In this document: positions 35,223 to 46,462 of the stretch, piece by piece
Layout of the letters: each line of letters begins with the position of its first letter
How positions within the stretch are numbered: the first letter of the stretch is position 1
Assembly: GCA_016802295.1 (NCBI GenBank)
Contig: JAESIW010000065.1
Location: 1,741,382-1,805,381, forward strand
Length of the DNA stretch: 64,000 nucleotides
Reading direction: 5' to 3'
From: Brachionus rotundiformis
Lineage: Eukaryota; Rotifera; Eurotatoria; Ploima; Brachionidae
Notes under the pieces: model-generated
Told to the model about the DNA's origin: nothing
What the model saw: only the letters and a program-made list of their open reading frames with translations
Database searches by the model: none
Program-made: the position numbers and the translations under genes

Positions 35223-36835
35223 TCAAACATTAAAACTGGCAGATGACTTGATACCAAATGGTTCGTTCCACATTGAATTCAAATCACCATTCAAATAAGC
35301 CATCATTATGAGTGGAAATAGAATCGATGGTACTAAAAAAAGTAGAGCAGGCTGAGCTTCGCGAAATATCTCGCTTGACATGGTGGCTGTAAATAGACCA
35401 AAAAAATAGCCAATTAATGAACACCGAAAGTAGGACCATCTCCTGAACCTTCCATTATAAAAATGCTTGATAAAAAATCTATTGAATCTATAAAGATTGG
35501 TTGAATTCCTGCTATTATTCAAATTATTTTGTATTTTATCCTCTTTTGAGTCATGTGATTTTTCGGCATTAAAATTAAATGCCATTTGATTTCGTTTGTA
35601 GGCATCAAAGCGAAGAACAAAACAAAGCAGCAGACCTGGTATGACAATATCTCCCAATCCAAGAATCGAGAAGCTCTCTTCTCCATAACTCGGAATGACC
35701 AATTTTCCAGGCAAAGAGAGCTTAGGAGCCTCTTTGAAATCAATATTCAGCTGTTTGGCCACGTAATCGAATGGATTATTTGCTTCTTTGGTCGCCACTT
35801 TGACCATTACATTTGAATTGAACAAAAATTTCGAAAAATAAACCCAAATTACATCGTAAACAACTAAACCAAATAACAATAGCAAGGAAACTTTAAGACT
35901 TGGCAATCTGACCATGCTGATAAACACCACACAAAAGCCTATTCCAATCACTAAAATTTTATTCATTAAAAAAAATTTAAATTTTAGCTCAGTATAATTA
36001 CAGTCCATGAAAATCCAGTGACCTGTTATGATCCAAAGAACCACTAGAAAAATCGACAAAAAAAATGAGACAATATCGGACATTGAATATGAACCAAATA
36101 ATTTTAAATTTCTTTTTTTCCTTTAAAAAAAATATTTTAAATAAAAAAATTATATTTTTTTAGTTTGTATTTTTGGTTACTTTATGGCATCGGGATTTGA
36201 AACAAAAAATTTTAGTAAGTATGTACACACAGGTGATAATAAATGTGAAAATGAAATTGTTGCCAGAACTAAATATTAAAAAAAAATAACCAGCTGTTAA
36301 ATAAGAGAAATTTTGAATATATTTTTACTTGATGTGCAAATTACGAAAGTAGTTTGAAAAAAATCAAAGTAAAAAAACATTATTAAAAGAGATAAAGATG
36401 ATAAAATTGGAATAAAAAGAGCTTGAAATGAGTTTATAGTCTGAAAATTGTCCATTTTTTCTCCGTTTTCATCATCTATTAAAATTATCTTTTGGTCCAA
36501 ATCTGCATCAGTTGGTTCTAAGGAGACTTCAATTTCGTCATCAGATAAACAGTCCAATTCACTATTTAATGACTTGAAACTGGCGTATAATATGATCAAA
36601 ATACTAATCAAGAATGTTATCAAATGAGAACTATCTATTGTTGATTTGAGCCTTATAAAATACTATTAATTAATTTGTTAGATTTGAGTAGGTTTTTTTC
36701 TTACCAGCTCCTATTCTCAAATTCGTAGGTGCTGAATGCGAATGCGTCTTGATTATGATAGTGCTTTAAATTGATAATTGATTGCTCAGGTGATTCTCCT
36801 ACCATCCGATTCATATTCAGCGATTTTAAATCCAT
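35223..36835 (-). CDS. SPPL3: Signal peptide peptidase-like 3 (SPPL3)
   Basis: This is an intramembrane aspartyl protease of the Golgi that in animals trims type II membrane proteins, notably glycosyltransferases. Four exons (36835-36705, 36651-36329, 36268-36181, 36120-35223) give 479 residues. The N-terminal segment (SWLKSTIDSS, then TFLISILIILYASFKSLN) and INSFQALFIPI match SPPL3 specifically rather than SPP or SPPL2. The catalytic motifs are YD (Asp about 270 in VVYDVIWVYF) and GxGD (Asp about 338 in LGLGDIVIPG), followed by the PAL motif (about 438-440 in AQPALLFL). RLPSLKVS and SNVMVKVAT are SPPL3 hallmarks. The protein is longer than the human one (384) because of an acidic N-terminal loop and an Asn-rich loop between the GxGD helix and the next helix. 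There is no signal peptide, as expected for SPPL3. Confidence 0.95.
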
Positions 36836-38234
36836 TTTGTATTTTTACGAATTAAATTAAACAACACATTCAATTAATCTTAAAGTTTAAGGTGATTTTT
36901 TAATTTTAAATTAATTCAAGATTAATTAAATTCATAGGATGATAAAAAATAGGTTATGATGGAAAGATCAAAACACAAATTTTGATACTAGTTTCTCAAT
37001 TTGTTTTTGGACAGGCTTAGCCTAAAATTGTGTTTGTTACCTTAAATTACAACAAATTTCCTATTTTGATTAATAAGCTTAAAAATAATAAAAATTCAAA
37101 TTGTTTATTCAAAAATTTATCAAGTCTTTATAAGGTGGTCATTGATTTATATATTTACGATCATAATTTATGACTTATTTGGGATATTTGGTCCGATTAG
37201 ATTCAGATTAAGATAGATTTTTATTAAAGCTTAAAAACTTGTCTGCATAGATTCTCTAAAGAACCAAAAAAAATTAAATTATTTCTTTTATACAGAATAT
37301 TTACGAATATAAACTACTAAATTCCTTCATGAAATTAGTTTTGTGATAGAATTCCCGCTTCATTTCCTTTACAAAAAATTGCATTTTTTCATTAACTTAA
37401 TTATATATATATCATCAAATATACTCTAAAATTCCGAAATCTCTCTTGGCAATATTTTATTTAAATACATCTTTTCAATTTCATTGAAAATAAAAAAATA
37501 TGTCCAAATTGGTAAAACATTATATTTCGAGTGATAACTTAAATATTTAATAGATGGATTTGAGTAGTAAAATATAAATATAAAGTTATTTAAAGAATAG
37601 GATACCCGAATAAGCATCTTGTTAAATAAAAATAAATAAATTCAAGCATTTTTTAACTTATTTTATACTTTAAATTTAAAATTAACTCAAAAGAAATTTA
37701 GTTACTAAAAAATAATTGATTTTTGACAAAAATAAGAAAAATAGTGTAAGCTTAACTTAACTTATGCATTTTTCTAAAAATTTTTACTCAAAAATCAATA
37801 AAATAAGTTAATTAAAATTAATAGAAATAACTAATTTATATAATATCGGTGCTGAATTTAAAGGGTAAACTTAAATTTTGTCAAAAAAAATTTCTTATCA
37901 ACTTTATTAATATTTTACAACAAATTTAATATTTTTTAGTATTTTTAAATCAATAATGAGAAAAAAATTTTAAGGATATAGCTCAAGATATTTTCCATTT
38001 GGGCTTAAAATGATTTTATCTAATAGCCAAAAACAAAACCAAAGAGGTTAAATTCATAATCTTGATCAAGATTATATTTAGACCTGTTCTTTGTTTTCCT
38101 GGATCCAATTACTAACTATTTTTGATAATAACTTTTGATTCAACTTGTTTGTACAGAGGATGATTTTAATTTAATTAAAAAAACTTTTATTCATTAATTT
38201 ATTTAGAATTAGACTAAAATTAAAAAGTGAAATT
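36836..38234. other. Intergenic A+T-rich DNA
   Basis: About 1.4 kb lie between the SPPL3 start and the NUBP1 stop, both on the minus strand. The 63-codon frame at 37617-37426 has the composition of random A+T-rich sequence. I see no gene or repeat. Confidence 0.5.
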
Positions 38235-39518
38235 TTATTTTTCTCGGTTAAGCTCAACATATTTTTCGACCTCTTTAAATTAAAATTGTTGATAAAATTA
38301 ATTATAAAAGAAAATTTAAATTATACTTGTTATGATGTCATTATAGGCTAATGTAGCTCGTGAGTTTGGAAATTCTTTCACAAACGACTTTCCTTCATCA
38401 CAACATTGTCCGATCAATGGGTCAATTGGAACTTTACCCAAAAATTCTACTTGCATTTCTTCACACATTTTTTCTGCCCCTCCGGTAGATGGTGGAAAAA
38501 TTTTGGATTCAATCTAAATTTAACTGTTAAATAAGATATCATTTAAAAGCATAATAATCTACATTGCACTTTGGACAAACAAATCCGGACATGTTTTCTA
38601 CAACACCTATAATTGGTATGCCGACTTTTTTGCAGAATGTTATCTCTTTTCTGACATCTAATAGACTCACTTCTTGTGGAGTACTAACAATTATGGCACC
38701 AGTAAGACCTGCAGGCTTTAAATACTGAACAATAGAGAGATGTTCGTCAGAAGTACCGGGTGGAGTATCGACTAATAAGTACTCAAGCTCTTCCCAATCT
38801 ACATCTCTCAAGAATTGCTTAATCATTCCGTTTTTTTTTGGACCTCTCCAAATTACAGCATCTTCTAGACTTGGCAACAAAAATCCAATCGACATTAAAC
38901 TCAAATTTTCGTCAACAAACTAAAATTTAAATTTATATATTAATTTTTAAAGCTTAAAAATTTTTTTATCTATTTTACAATAGGAGACCATCCTGATCCA
39001 CTTTGGTGAACCTAAATAGAAATGAAGTATGTTGTTTTTTAAATTACAAGCTATCAAACCTGCTCGCCTTGAACTCCAAAAACTTGTGGAAGACTAGGAC
39101 CACAAATATCTATATCCAAAACACCAATCTAAACAAGATTTTACTTAAACTTTCAAACACAGAGGGCTAGGTAATTACTTGTTTATTTTCATTCTCATAT
39201 TTAGCGGCTAATGCATATGATATTTGACCACAAACAGTGCTTTTGCCAACACCACCTTTTCCAGACAGAACCAAAATTTTGTTTTTAATATTCTTCAAAT
39301 GATCTTTTATAACTTCAATATCTGGATCGGGTTGGTTTGCCTGACCGGACGCACAAATATTTTGATTCGGACATCCTTGGCAAGCGCTTGATTTACCAGC
39401 TTGTGAACTTTGTGTTCCAGGGCAATCTAGAATTTATTTTATAATTTTTTGGGGCTAAAATTGTAAACCTACGCTCTGGAACTTCTTGATTCATCGTATT
39501 ATTGGAATCCTCAGACAT
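38235..39518 (-). CDS. NUBP1: Cytosolic Fe-S cluster assembly factor NUBP1
   Basis: This is a scaffold P-loop ATPase of the cytosolic iron-sulfur assembly machinery (partner NUBP2). Seven exons: 39518-39473, 39426-39179, 39128-39060, 39011-38979, 38919-38563, 38513-38327 and 38272-38235, giving 325 residues (human 320). The N-terminal Fe-S motif C-x13-C-x2-C-x5-C is complete (Cys17, 31, 34, 40), which marks NUBP1 rather than NUBP2. The deviant Walker A motif GKGGVGKST is at about 71-79. DTPPGTSDEH and the C-terminal CPKC pair (Cys247, Cys250) that binds the bridging cluster are intact. All introns are 47-60 bp except the slightly larger ones around exon 5. It lies divergent to the gene at 39897 across 378 bp. 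Confidence 0.95.
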
Positions 39519-39896
39519 ATTCGACAATTAAAGATTCAAAAAATGTATAAAAATCAAAATTTTATTTTTAAAAATATATAGTTGTTATTTGCATGTATAA
39601 ATTTTATAATCACGTGATATTTTAATTTCTTGAGAAAAAAATTGTCTACATTAAAATTCTTTTGCTTTTTTAGAACTTCTTCATTAATTTTTAATTTTTT
39701 TAATATCTAAATGTTGAAATTTTAAAATTTCACAATTTTTTTTAAATTTTGTAATTAATAGAAGTAGATTTGGATAATTCTTAACATTTTCTTTGTAAAT
39801 TTCAAGAATTTTGTAGCTTTTGTAAAGAATGTTTTAAATATAAAATTAGTATAAATAGGAGAAAAACTCCACAATACATTTTTCAGAGAATATAAA
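39519..39896. promoter_or_regulatory. Shared divergent promoter region, TATA box on the right
   Basis: The start codons of NUBP1 (minus) and the orphan gene (plus) are 378 bp apart, so both promoters lie here. On the plus side TATAAATA occurs at 39850-39857. It is followed by a likely start site about 25-30 bases on, near TTTCAGAG at 39881-39888, leaving a very short leader before ATG 39897. I see no TATA box at the NUBP1 side. Confidence 0.55.
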
Positions 39897-40649
39897 ATGG
39901 TGAAAATTAAGGATACATCATCAGTATCTTCTGACTATCAAGGTTTAATCATGGATGAAAATCTGCCTCAATTAAAAGAATTAATTTTTTTGGAACTTAA
40001 ACGAAAATCATCTGATTTAAATCACAGACTACAACTTCAGAGACTTTTAATCGATTCATTAAATGAAAATGATCTAAATAAAGCTTTTCTTATAAACAGT
40101 TTTTTAAGTCCAAATCAAATCCCAAATAATGTTGATCTTCTTTTGCAAAATCAAGGAACAAGTTCCCAAGTAATGACACATGGACATGAAATTGACACAA
40201 GCCTTATTAATAATGGCTTGAATACTTCACCAGAAAATGTGAACAATAATAAAGAAAAGTCTGATTTAGATATTATTGAAGAAAACAACCAGAATTGTTC
40301 AAATCAAGATTCGGAAGCCATCAAAATAGACAAAAGTTTACGACCAAAACTTCGGGGTAGTCCATTGTCTCCAATCCGCCATTTAATTTGCTCACCTGGT
40401 TTGGAAGAAAAGGCTGAAAAGCACAAAATTGTGTTGCTCTATCGTGGATCATGCAGTGGCAACTGTAATCCTAGTAAACAATGGTCAAAGCAGTCTCATG
40501 TTCATTATATAATTAATACGGTTAATTGCAATGATCACATCAGCCGTCTAGTTAAAAAACAAGGGCTTCAATTTTTCAATTCATCGGTTCTTCAAAATCC
40601 TGAAAGATGGAATCAGCTGATCAAGTTATTTAAGATGGAAAAAGTTTAA
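39897..40649 (+). CDS. Orphan 250-residue protein
   Basis: This is a single-exon gene with a good TATA box 40 bp upstream. There is no signal peptide or membrane helix. Residues 20-75 look helical (LKELIFLELKRKSSDLNHRL), the middle 80 residues are Asn/Ser-rich and disordered. The last 80 residues look globular (KHKIVLLYRGSCSGNC ... HVHYIINTVNC ... NPERWNQLIKLF) with four cysteines. I recognise no family. The start is the first ATG after the TATA box. It could be a lineage-specific regulatory protein; nothing in the sequence says more. Confidence 0.7.
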   Translation: MVKIKDTSSVSSDYQGLIMDENLPQLKELIFLELKRKSSDLNHRLQLQRLLIDSLNENDLNKAFLINSFLSPNQIPNNVDLLLQNQGTSSQVMTHGHEIDTSLINNGLNTSPENVNNNKEKSDLDIIEENNQNCSNQDSEAIKIDKSLRPKLRGSPLSPIRHLICSPGLEEKAEKHKIVLLYRGSCSGNCNPSKQWSKQSHVHYIINTVNCNDHISRLVKKQGLQFFNSSVLQNPERWNQLIKLFKMEKV

Positions 40650-41375
40650 ATGAATATTTTGAATTAAAAATAGCTTTGATTGTATAGCTAATCCATTATT
40701 TTTTATTTTGATTTTATTTTAGTATAAATAGCAGTTAATAATCTATTAAATTTTTTTTGTATCTTGATCCCCTTTCTACATCAAGGCCCCATACATGTAA
40801 TTAGGAATATTATGGTAACTTTTGCTTAATAATTTAAAGAATACATATTTTAAAAAAATCATATATTCTAAATCTATTTTTATTTTATTTGTTAATTAGT
40901 TATGTTATAAATTTTCTTTTTTCACTCAATTAATTTATAATTTTATAACTAGCATAGATTAAAGTTATAAATCTTAATAAACAAAATTGCATTTATTTAA
41001 TTTAAATTAAAAATAAATAATTCAAAGAAATATTTATTAATAACTTTGTAAATAGAACTAGATTTCTATGTATTTAGCTACCATAGATGTCTTCCTAGTA
41101 GGACGTCTCCGCAAGCCTGCTTGCTGTAGGTTAATTATATTATTACTATTATTATTATATCATTTATTTTTAATAAAATTAAAACTCCAACTAACTGCAT
41201 TATTAATTAAAGTATTTTTTGAATTGATAACTTTTTCGGACAAAATGATTGTCCATCTATTCAAATCTCTAACGAACTTGACATTAATTATTTGAAATAA
41301 TTTAGTAACTAAGAAGATACTTGGGTCTTTTTAATAAAATTCAAATTTTTTAGCAAAATTTTTCCATATCCTAAA
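40650..41375. other. Intergenic DNA with a retroelement tail
   Basis: Apart from the repeat at 41079-41161 this is A+T-rich sequence: the 3' flank of the orphan gene and the promoter of the first CEP95-like gene. Confidence 0.5.
41079..41161 (+). repeat. Retroelement 3' end with (ATT)n tail, copy B
   Basis: TACCATAGATG, then GTCTCCGCAAGCCTG, then CTTGCTGTAGGTTAATTA and an ATT tail ending in ATATC. It matches 20881-20968 with one gap. The two define a dispersed repeat family, probably the 3' end of a LINE or SINE. The plus-strand frame across it is accidental. Confidence 0.6.
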
Positions 41376-43532
41376 ATGTCTAGAGATGAAGAAAAACTCA
41401 ATTTAAACCAAGCATCCCATAATTCCAAAGCCAGCATTAAATCTAAAATTATTACAATTGCCAATGAGCTTTTACAAAGCTGTAAATCTGACCCAAACCA
41501 AACCAAGTCTTCAATTCCAATACCGGATAATATATCGTCAATAAAACAACTTAAATCAGACCTATTTGTCTTTTTCTATGAGAGTATATGCTCCACAGAA
41601 CTTATTGACAAAAAATGGCCTTGTAAAAACCAGGAAGAAGAAATACACAATCTACAATCTGTTATTGACTCCCTATCTTTGGATGTATTGCATGAAGATC
41701 TGTCCCATCTCACTGCCGAATCAATCTTGGGTCTTGGTTCGACCAAAAAAAGAGACTTACTTTCACTAGAATATTTGCTTGATATTTTAAAAACCACCCA
41801 TGAATGGATATCTTCCAGGGTAGAGAACACAGAGCCAATTGAATCAGCCACAGTTCAAACAGAACAAACTGAAGACTCAAAAAATGAGCAAATACAAGAT
41901 TTGGATAAAAAATACTCAGAATTCGAACGTAAAATTGACGAAACAGTTAAAATGACACAGGATGCCATTAAAACTGTCCCAAGTGAAAATCAAGATGACA
42001 ACTTTTTCCAAGAGTACATGAAACAGAAGGAATTAGAATTTAAATTGAAAAAGTGCCATAATTTGGTAAATGAAGTTGAAACTTTAAAAAGCAGCAGTGG
42101 TAACAGCTCGTTTAATGAGTCAAGTAATGAATCATTTAACATGCTTAACATTGCCGCAGATATCAACTCAAACCAAAAACATGTAAAATTTAATATCGAT
42201 TCTAGAACTAGATCGAATAGTCCACAAACCAGAATGGCAAAGAATAATAACTTTTTTAGACCTAGTAGGCGAAAAATAGCCCAGTGTAAAAATTCGCTGG
42301 TTCAAACCTTAGGAAATGAGATAGGAATGATTAAAAATAGCCTAGCTGGCAGCGTAGACATCGAAAATGATAAAATTGAGCGTTTAATGTCTCTAATCTA
42401 CTCACAAGACTACGATGATGCTCAAGCAATGATGCAGCATTCTTTAAATAAGATTAAAAAAAAAAGCAACTTGACCAACGATTTGTACATGAACGCACAT
42501 GATCCAAAAAAAAACACCAAATCAAATTTAACTCCTAGTGAGTCATCTAAATCAAAAGGAGTGCTGTTACCAAGGAGCAGGTCTTTGGTAAAATTTGGCA
42601 AAAAAAGAAGCTCGAGCATGAGCAATTTGAATACTAGTCAAATAAGACAGAAGAGATGGAATTCAGCAGTGAAAAGAAGCATGGCACAAAGTAAAGATCC
42701 TGCTAAAAAGTTCTATTCAAGATTCATCATCGGCGAAGATGGAATATTGAATTGCTTATTGGAAGAGTTTCCACATTTGTATACATCACCTGAGACCATT
42801 CATTATTTGTGGTCAAGACATTCGAAACAAATTGAAATACTCAGCAAGGAGCAAAAGGAACTAGAGGCAAAATACTTGAACAAAAATTCCGGTGCCAATT
42901 TGGCAGACCAGTACCTGAAAGAGGCAAATCGGAAGCAAGAAATATTGATGGAAATAATGCGCAAAGAGCTTGACCACATTGAGAGACAACAGGACATGAA
43001 AAGAAAGCAATTGGTAGAAAACTCCCTAAAAGCTAAGACCAGAGAGCAGAGATTTCAATCGGCCAAGGTGAAACGCTACTTTGAGGAATTCCGCGTACAG
43101 CAAAGAGCTAAAATGCTTAAGCAAAAAACCAGCGAAGAATTGATTTTTAAGAAATTGTTTAATGAGTCTTTAAAAATTCAGAAAGACCGCTTGCTAGAAC
43201 TTAAAAAATATGCCAAAGAGAAAAATGATATCAATATTAAACAGCAGATTAATCAAATAAAATCTCTTGAGAATTTTTATAAAAATAAATTTGATTTACT
43301 TAATGAGCAAATAAAACGAGAAAAAGAAGAAAATCAATTGAGAGATAATGCTCAGCATTTAGTTTTGAGCAAAATGAAATCACAAGTAAAAAATAAATTG
43401 GAAGTAGATATCAGAGATTTGCAGGACCAAATGTACAGAGATAATGACTTTTTATATTGGAGGCAATTGGACGCTGATCGAATAAAGCAAGACATTCAAA
43501 AAGCTAGTTATTTTAGACCCATGTCAAAATAG
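41376..43532 (+). CDS. CEP95-like centrosomal coiled-coil protein, intronless copy
   Basis: This encodes 718 residues. Residues about 20-150 form the conserved N-terminal calponin-homology-like domain of CEP95 (IANELLQSC, FFYESI, then EEIHNLQSVIDSLSLDVLHEDLSHLT, LLSLEYLLDIL). A Ser/Asn-rich linker follows. The C-terminal 270 residues are Lys/Glu-rich coiled coil (from about 440), ending with NKLEVDIRDLQDQMYRDN. CEP95 localises to centrosomes and spindle poles; its molecular role is little known. There are no introns. A paralogue lies 0.8 kb downstream on the same strand and shares both ends but not the central block containing LLEEFPHLYTSPETIHYLW. Confidence 0.8.
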   Translation: MSRDEEKLNLNQASHNSKASIKSKIITIANELLQSCKSDPNQTKSSIPIPDNISSIKQLKSDLFVFFYESICSTELIDKKWPCKNQEEEIHNLQSVIDSLSLDVLHEDLSHLTAESILGLGSTKKRDLLSLEYLLDILKTTHEWISSRVENTEPIESATVQTEQTEDSKNEQIQDLDKKYSEFERKIDETVKMTQDAIKTVPSENQDDNFFQEYMKQKELEFKLKKCHNLVNEVETLKSSSGNSSFNESSNESFNMLNIAADINSNQKHVKFNIDSRTRSNSPQTRMAKNNNFFRPSRRKIAQCKNSLVQTLGNEIGMIKNSLAGSVDIENDKIERLMSLIYSQDYDDAQAMMQHSLNKIKKKSNLTNDLYMNAHDPKKNTKSNLTPSESSKSKGVLLPRSRSLVKFGKKRSSSMSNLNTSQIRQKRWNSAVKRSMAQSKDPAKKFYSRFIIGEDGILNCLLEEFPHLYTSPETIHYLWSRHSKQIEILSKEQKELEAKYLNKNSGANLADQYLKEANRKQEILMEIMRKELDHIERQQDMKRKQLVENSLKAKTREQRFQSAKVKRYFEEFRVQQRAKMLKQKTSEELIFKKLFNESLKIQKDRLLELKKYAKEKNDINIKQQINQIKSLENFYKNKFDLLNEQIKREKEENQLRDNAQHLVLSKMKSQVKNKLEVDIRDLQDQMYRDNDFLYWRQLDADRIKQDIQKASYFRPMSK

Positions 43533-44336
43533 TTTTATTAATTGCAGCAATAAATCAAATTTTTATATTTTGTTATTTTAATTTTTTTTCATATTCTGAT
43601 CAATTAATATTTTTAGAATAAATTTTACATAAAACTGTCATTGGTATTCCTTGTTGCTTTAATATATCAATTTATCTTTATTCTTTTAAAGGAAAGATGA
43701 ATCATTCATATTCTCCAATTTAAATAAAGATTTAATATTGGCCATAATGAAAGAATAAGTACAAGTGCCATAGACAAGAATGCCAAAATTAATAATCAAA
43801 ATTCTTTAGTTCATGATACTTATTAAAAAAAATTACAATAATCTATTAGAAAAATTGATATAAGTGTAAAAAGGTCCCATCATCAAACGATTGATTATCA
43901 AATTTCCAAAAAGCTCACACTCTTTAAGTTATTACTTATAATACATAAATATAATGATTAAATTGTAGCAAATTTACTTTAAGTAATTTAACTTTGACAA
44001 TTTGTCAAGCTTTTAGCTTATAAGAGGATGTATTTTTTTATCGAGTTTATTAGTAAATATATATTTTTATCTATTATTGGTTGACTTAAGAGTATTATTG
44101 TTTAAAATCATTTGAAAACATTGCTTTATATTTAATTAATTAAGTTATTTAAATTAAAATAACTGATTTATGAGTAGAATTTTACAAAAATGTTAATCTC
44201 TATTGAAATTTAAAATTTTTAACATTCAGAAATTTTTGTTAATTTAGAATTTTTACATCTACAATTTGTATCTTTTTTTAAAAAAATTAAAATTTTTTTA
44301 TATTTTTTTTTAATAAAAATTTTAGGTGAATGTCCG
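43533..44336. other. Spacer between tandem CEP95-like genes
   Basis: About 800 bases of A+T-rich DNA contain the 3' end of the first copy and the promoter of the second. I see no other feature. Confidence 0.5.
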
Positions 44337-46462
44337 ATGTCGAGTAAATCGAGTTTTGTCGAGCATTCAACATCTTCATTTTCTGTCAATTCTTCACGAA
44401 GTTTTCGGTCATCGGTCAACAATTCCTCCATTATTTCAACCAAAAATCGAGTTATAAAAACTAGCAATGAACTTCTTTTGGCATGCCAAACAAATCCGTG
44501 TGAAAACTTCCAAACTTACAGTCTGCCCAAATATATAAGTTCAATAAACCAGATAAATTCAAATGTTATTATCTTTTATTATGAGAGCATCCTAGGAACA
44601 CCTTTAGTTGGTAAATCTTTATAAATATATTCTTTAAATTGAGATAAAATTAGAATTAGAAAAAAAAATTCCTCCAAAATCAATTGAAGACGAGATCCAT
44701 AATGTTCAAATGGTTATCGACTCAATAGCTTTAGATGTGTTGCACGAGGACTTGTCACACATTCAAGCAGCGGCCATATGTTGTCCAAAACCTGACTTAC
44801 TTTCTCTTGAATACTTACTTGACATAATCAAATCTATTCAAGAATGGATTTCGTCCAGATTAGAAAGTGTAAGCACATTTTCTTGCACAAAAACGTCAAA
44901 TATAAGCCATCTGAGTGCCATTAAATCATCCAAAAACTCCAAAGTAATTCGAGAGAAAGACCTGAATAAATTGGATAAAACAAAAGAAAGATCAACTACC
45001 TTTGTATCTTCCCTAAATTCAGGAATTAGTTTTAATAATTCAAATTTCAAATCTATTCAGACTCCGGTCAAGGGATCAAATTCAAAAGAATGCAGAAAAA
45101 TGCTAAGATTAGATTCAATAAAATCATCCTCAACACCAAGATCAGCATTTCGGTCCGTTTCCAAGGATAAATATGCAAACAAAAGCGCAACACCCAAGCG
45201 CACCATTAGTCTATCGATTTCAAAGAGCCCTGCAAATAGATCAATAAATAAATCAGATATTGGAAAAGAAAGTATTATATCTTCTATCAAAAATGAGACC
45301 TCTTCGAATAATCTAGAGGAAATAGTAAAAAATTACTCAAAAGAGATAAAATGGATCGAAAAAATGAAAAATCTAAATCCTGCTGAGTCAAAGTTTGAGA
45401 AGTACTTGAGAGAAGCATACAAAAAACAACAGCTGTTGATTGACATAATAAAAAAGGAAATAATGCTAAACCAAAGATTGGAACATTTGAGGCGATCTAA
45501 AGAAGAAAAAATGTGTGAAAGGGCTAAGCAAAGAGAAAGTCGGATTGAAAAAGCCAGAATTAAAAAGTATATAGAAGACATAAAAGCCAAAGAGAAAAGT
45601 AGTTCACTTAGACAAAAACTTAGTAAGTAATTATTTTCTTGTTTTGATAAAATAGACAAAAGTTAAAACTAAATTTGAAAATTGATTATTAAAGATAATT
45701 AAAGAAGAAAATTTCTAAATTTTCAATAATTAAATTTATATCTAGAGCAATTTAAAAAAACTTTTGGTAATAGCATTTTAGTGCGACAATTAGAGTGACT
45801 AAAAATTAAAAAGTTAGATAATTTTTTATTTTAAAAAATCGACAAGAATGAGTATAATTAATTTTTAATAAATTCTTAATTGATCAATTAATTTTTAATT
45901 CTTATACAAAAAATTTAATTTTGATTTGATTTTGCAAAATTTCAATTTATTTTAATAAATTTTAATCAAAAAATAGAAATAGTCAAAAATTTAATAATTA
46001 ATTACTATCTTGACCAATTCAGAATTAAATTTAAGAAAACGAATATTTTTTATTTAAAAATATTTTTTAGATGAAGAACTCGAACTCAAAAAGGCGTATG
46101 AGGAAACTTTTCGAATTAAAAAAGAAACATTGAACGATTTAAGAAAATATAATCGTGACAAGAGTGAAGAAAGAATGGTCAAACAAATGAATGAAATTGA
46201 ATCAATGGAAAATTTTTATAAAGCAAGATTTGAACTTTTAAATGACCAGTTGAAAAAGGAGCGCGAATTGAGCAAAGTAAGAGAAAATTCCCAGAAGAGA
46301 ATGGCTTGTGGAATGAAGACACAGATAAAAGACAAATATGAAAACGAGCTCAAAATTATGCAAGAACAACTTTATCGGGAGAACAACTTTTTATTTGATA
46401 AGAAATCACCTAAAATTAATCATGTAACAAGAAGACCTTCCATTACAAATTTTTGTAACTAA
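44337..46462 (+). CDS. CEP95-like protein, second copy with introns
   Basis: Three exons (44337-44610, 44654-45622, 46071-46462) give 544 residues. The introns are 43 bp and 448 bp. The N-terminal domain repeats the motifs of the neighbour (SNELLLAC, IFYYESILGTPL, EDEIHNVQMVIDSIALDVLHEDLSHI split here for brevity across residues 95-125, LLSLEYLLDII). The C-terminal coiled coil also aligns (ELELKKAYEETFRIKK, then MENFYKARFELLNDQLKKE). The middle is a shorter Ser-rich linker. This copy has kept introns that the first copy lacks, so the first may have lost them through a retrocopy or gene conversion with cDNA. The role is expected to be centrosomal by homology. Confidence 0.78.

Noticed and set aside
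37426..37617. 63-codon minus-strand frame between SPPL3 and NUBP1
   Set aside because: Composition equals intergenic background and no splice sites or promoter support it.
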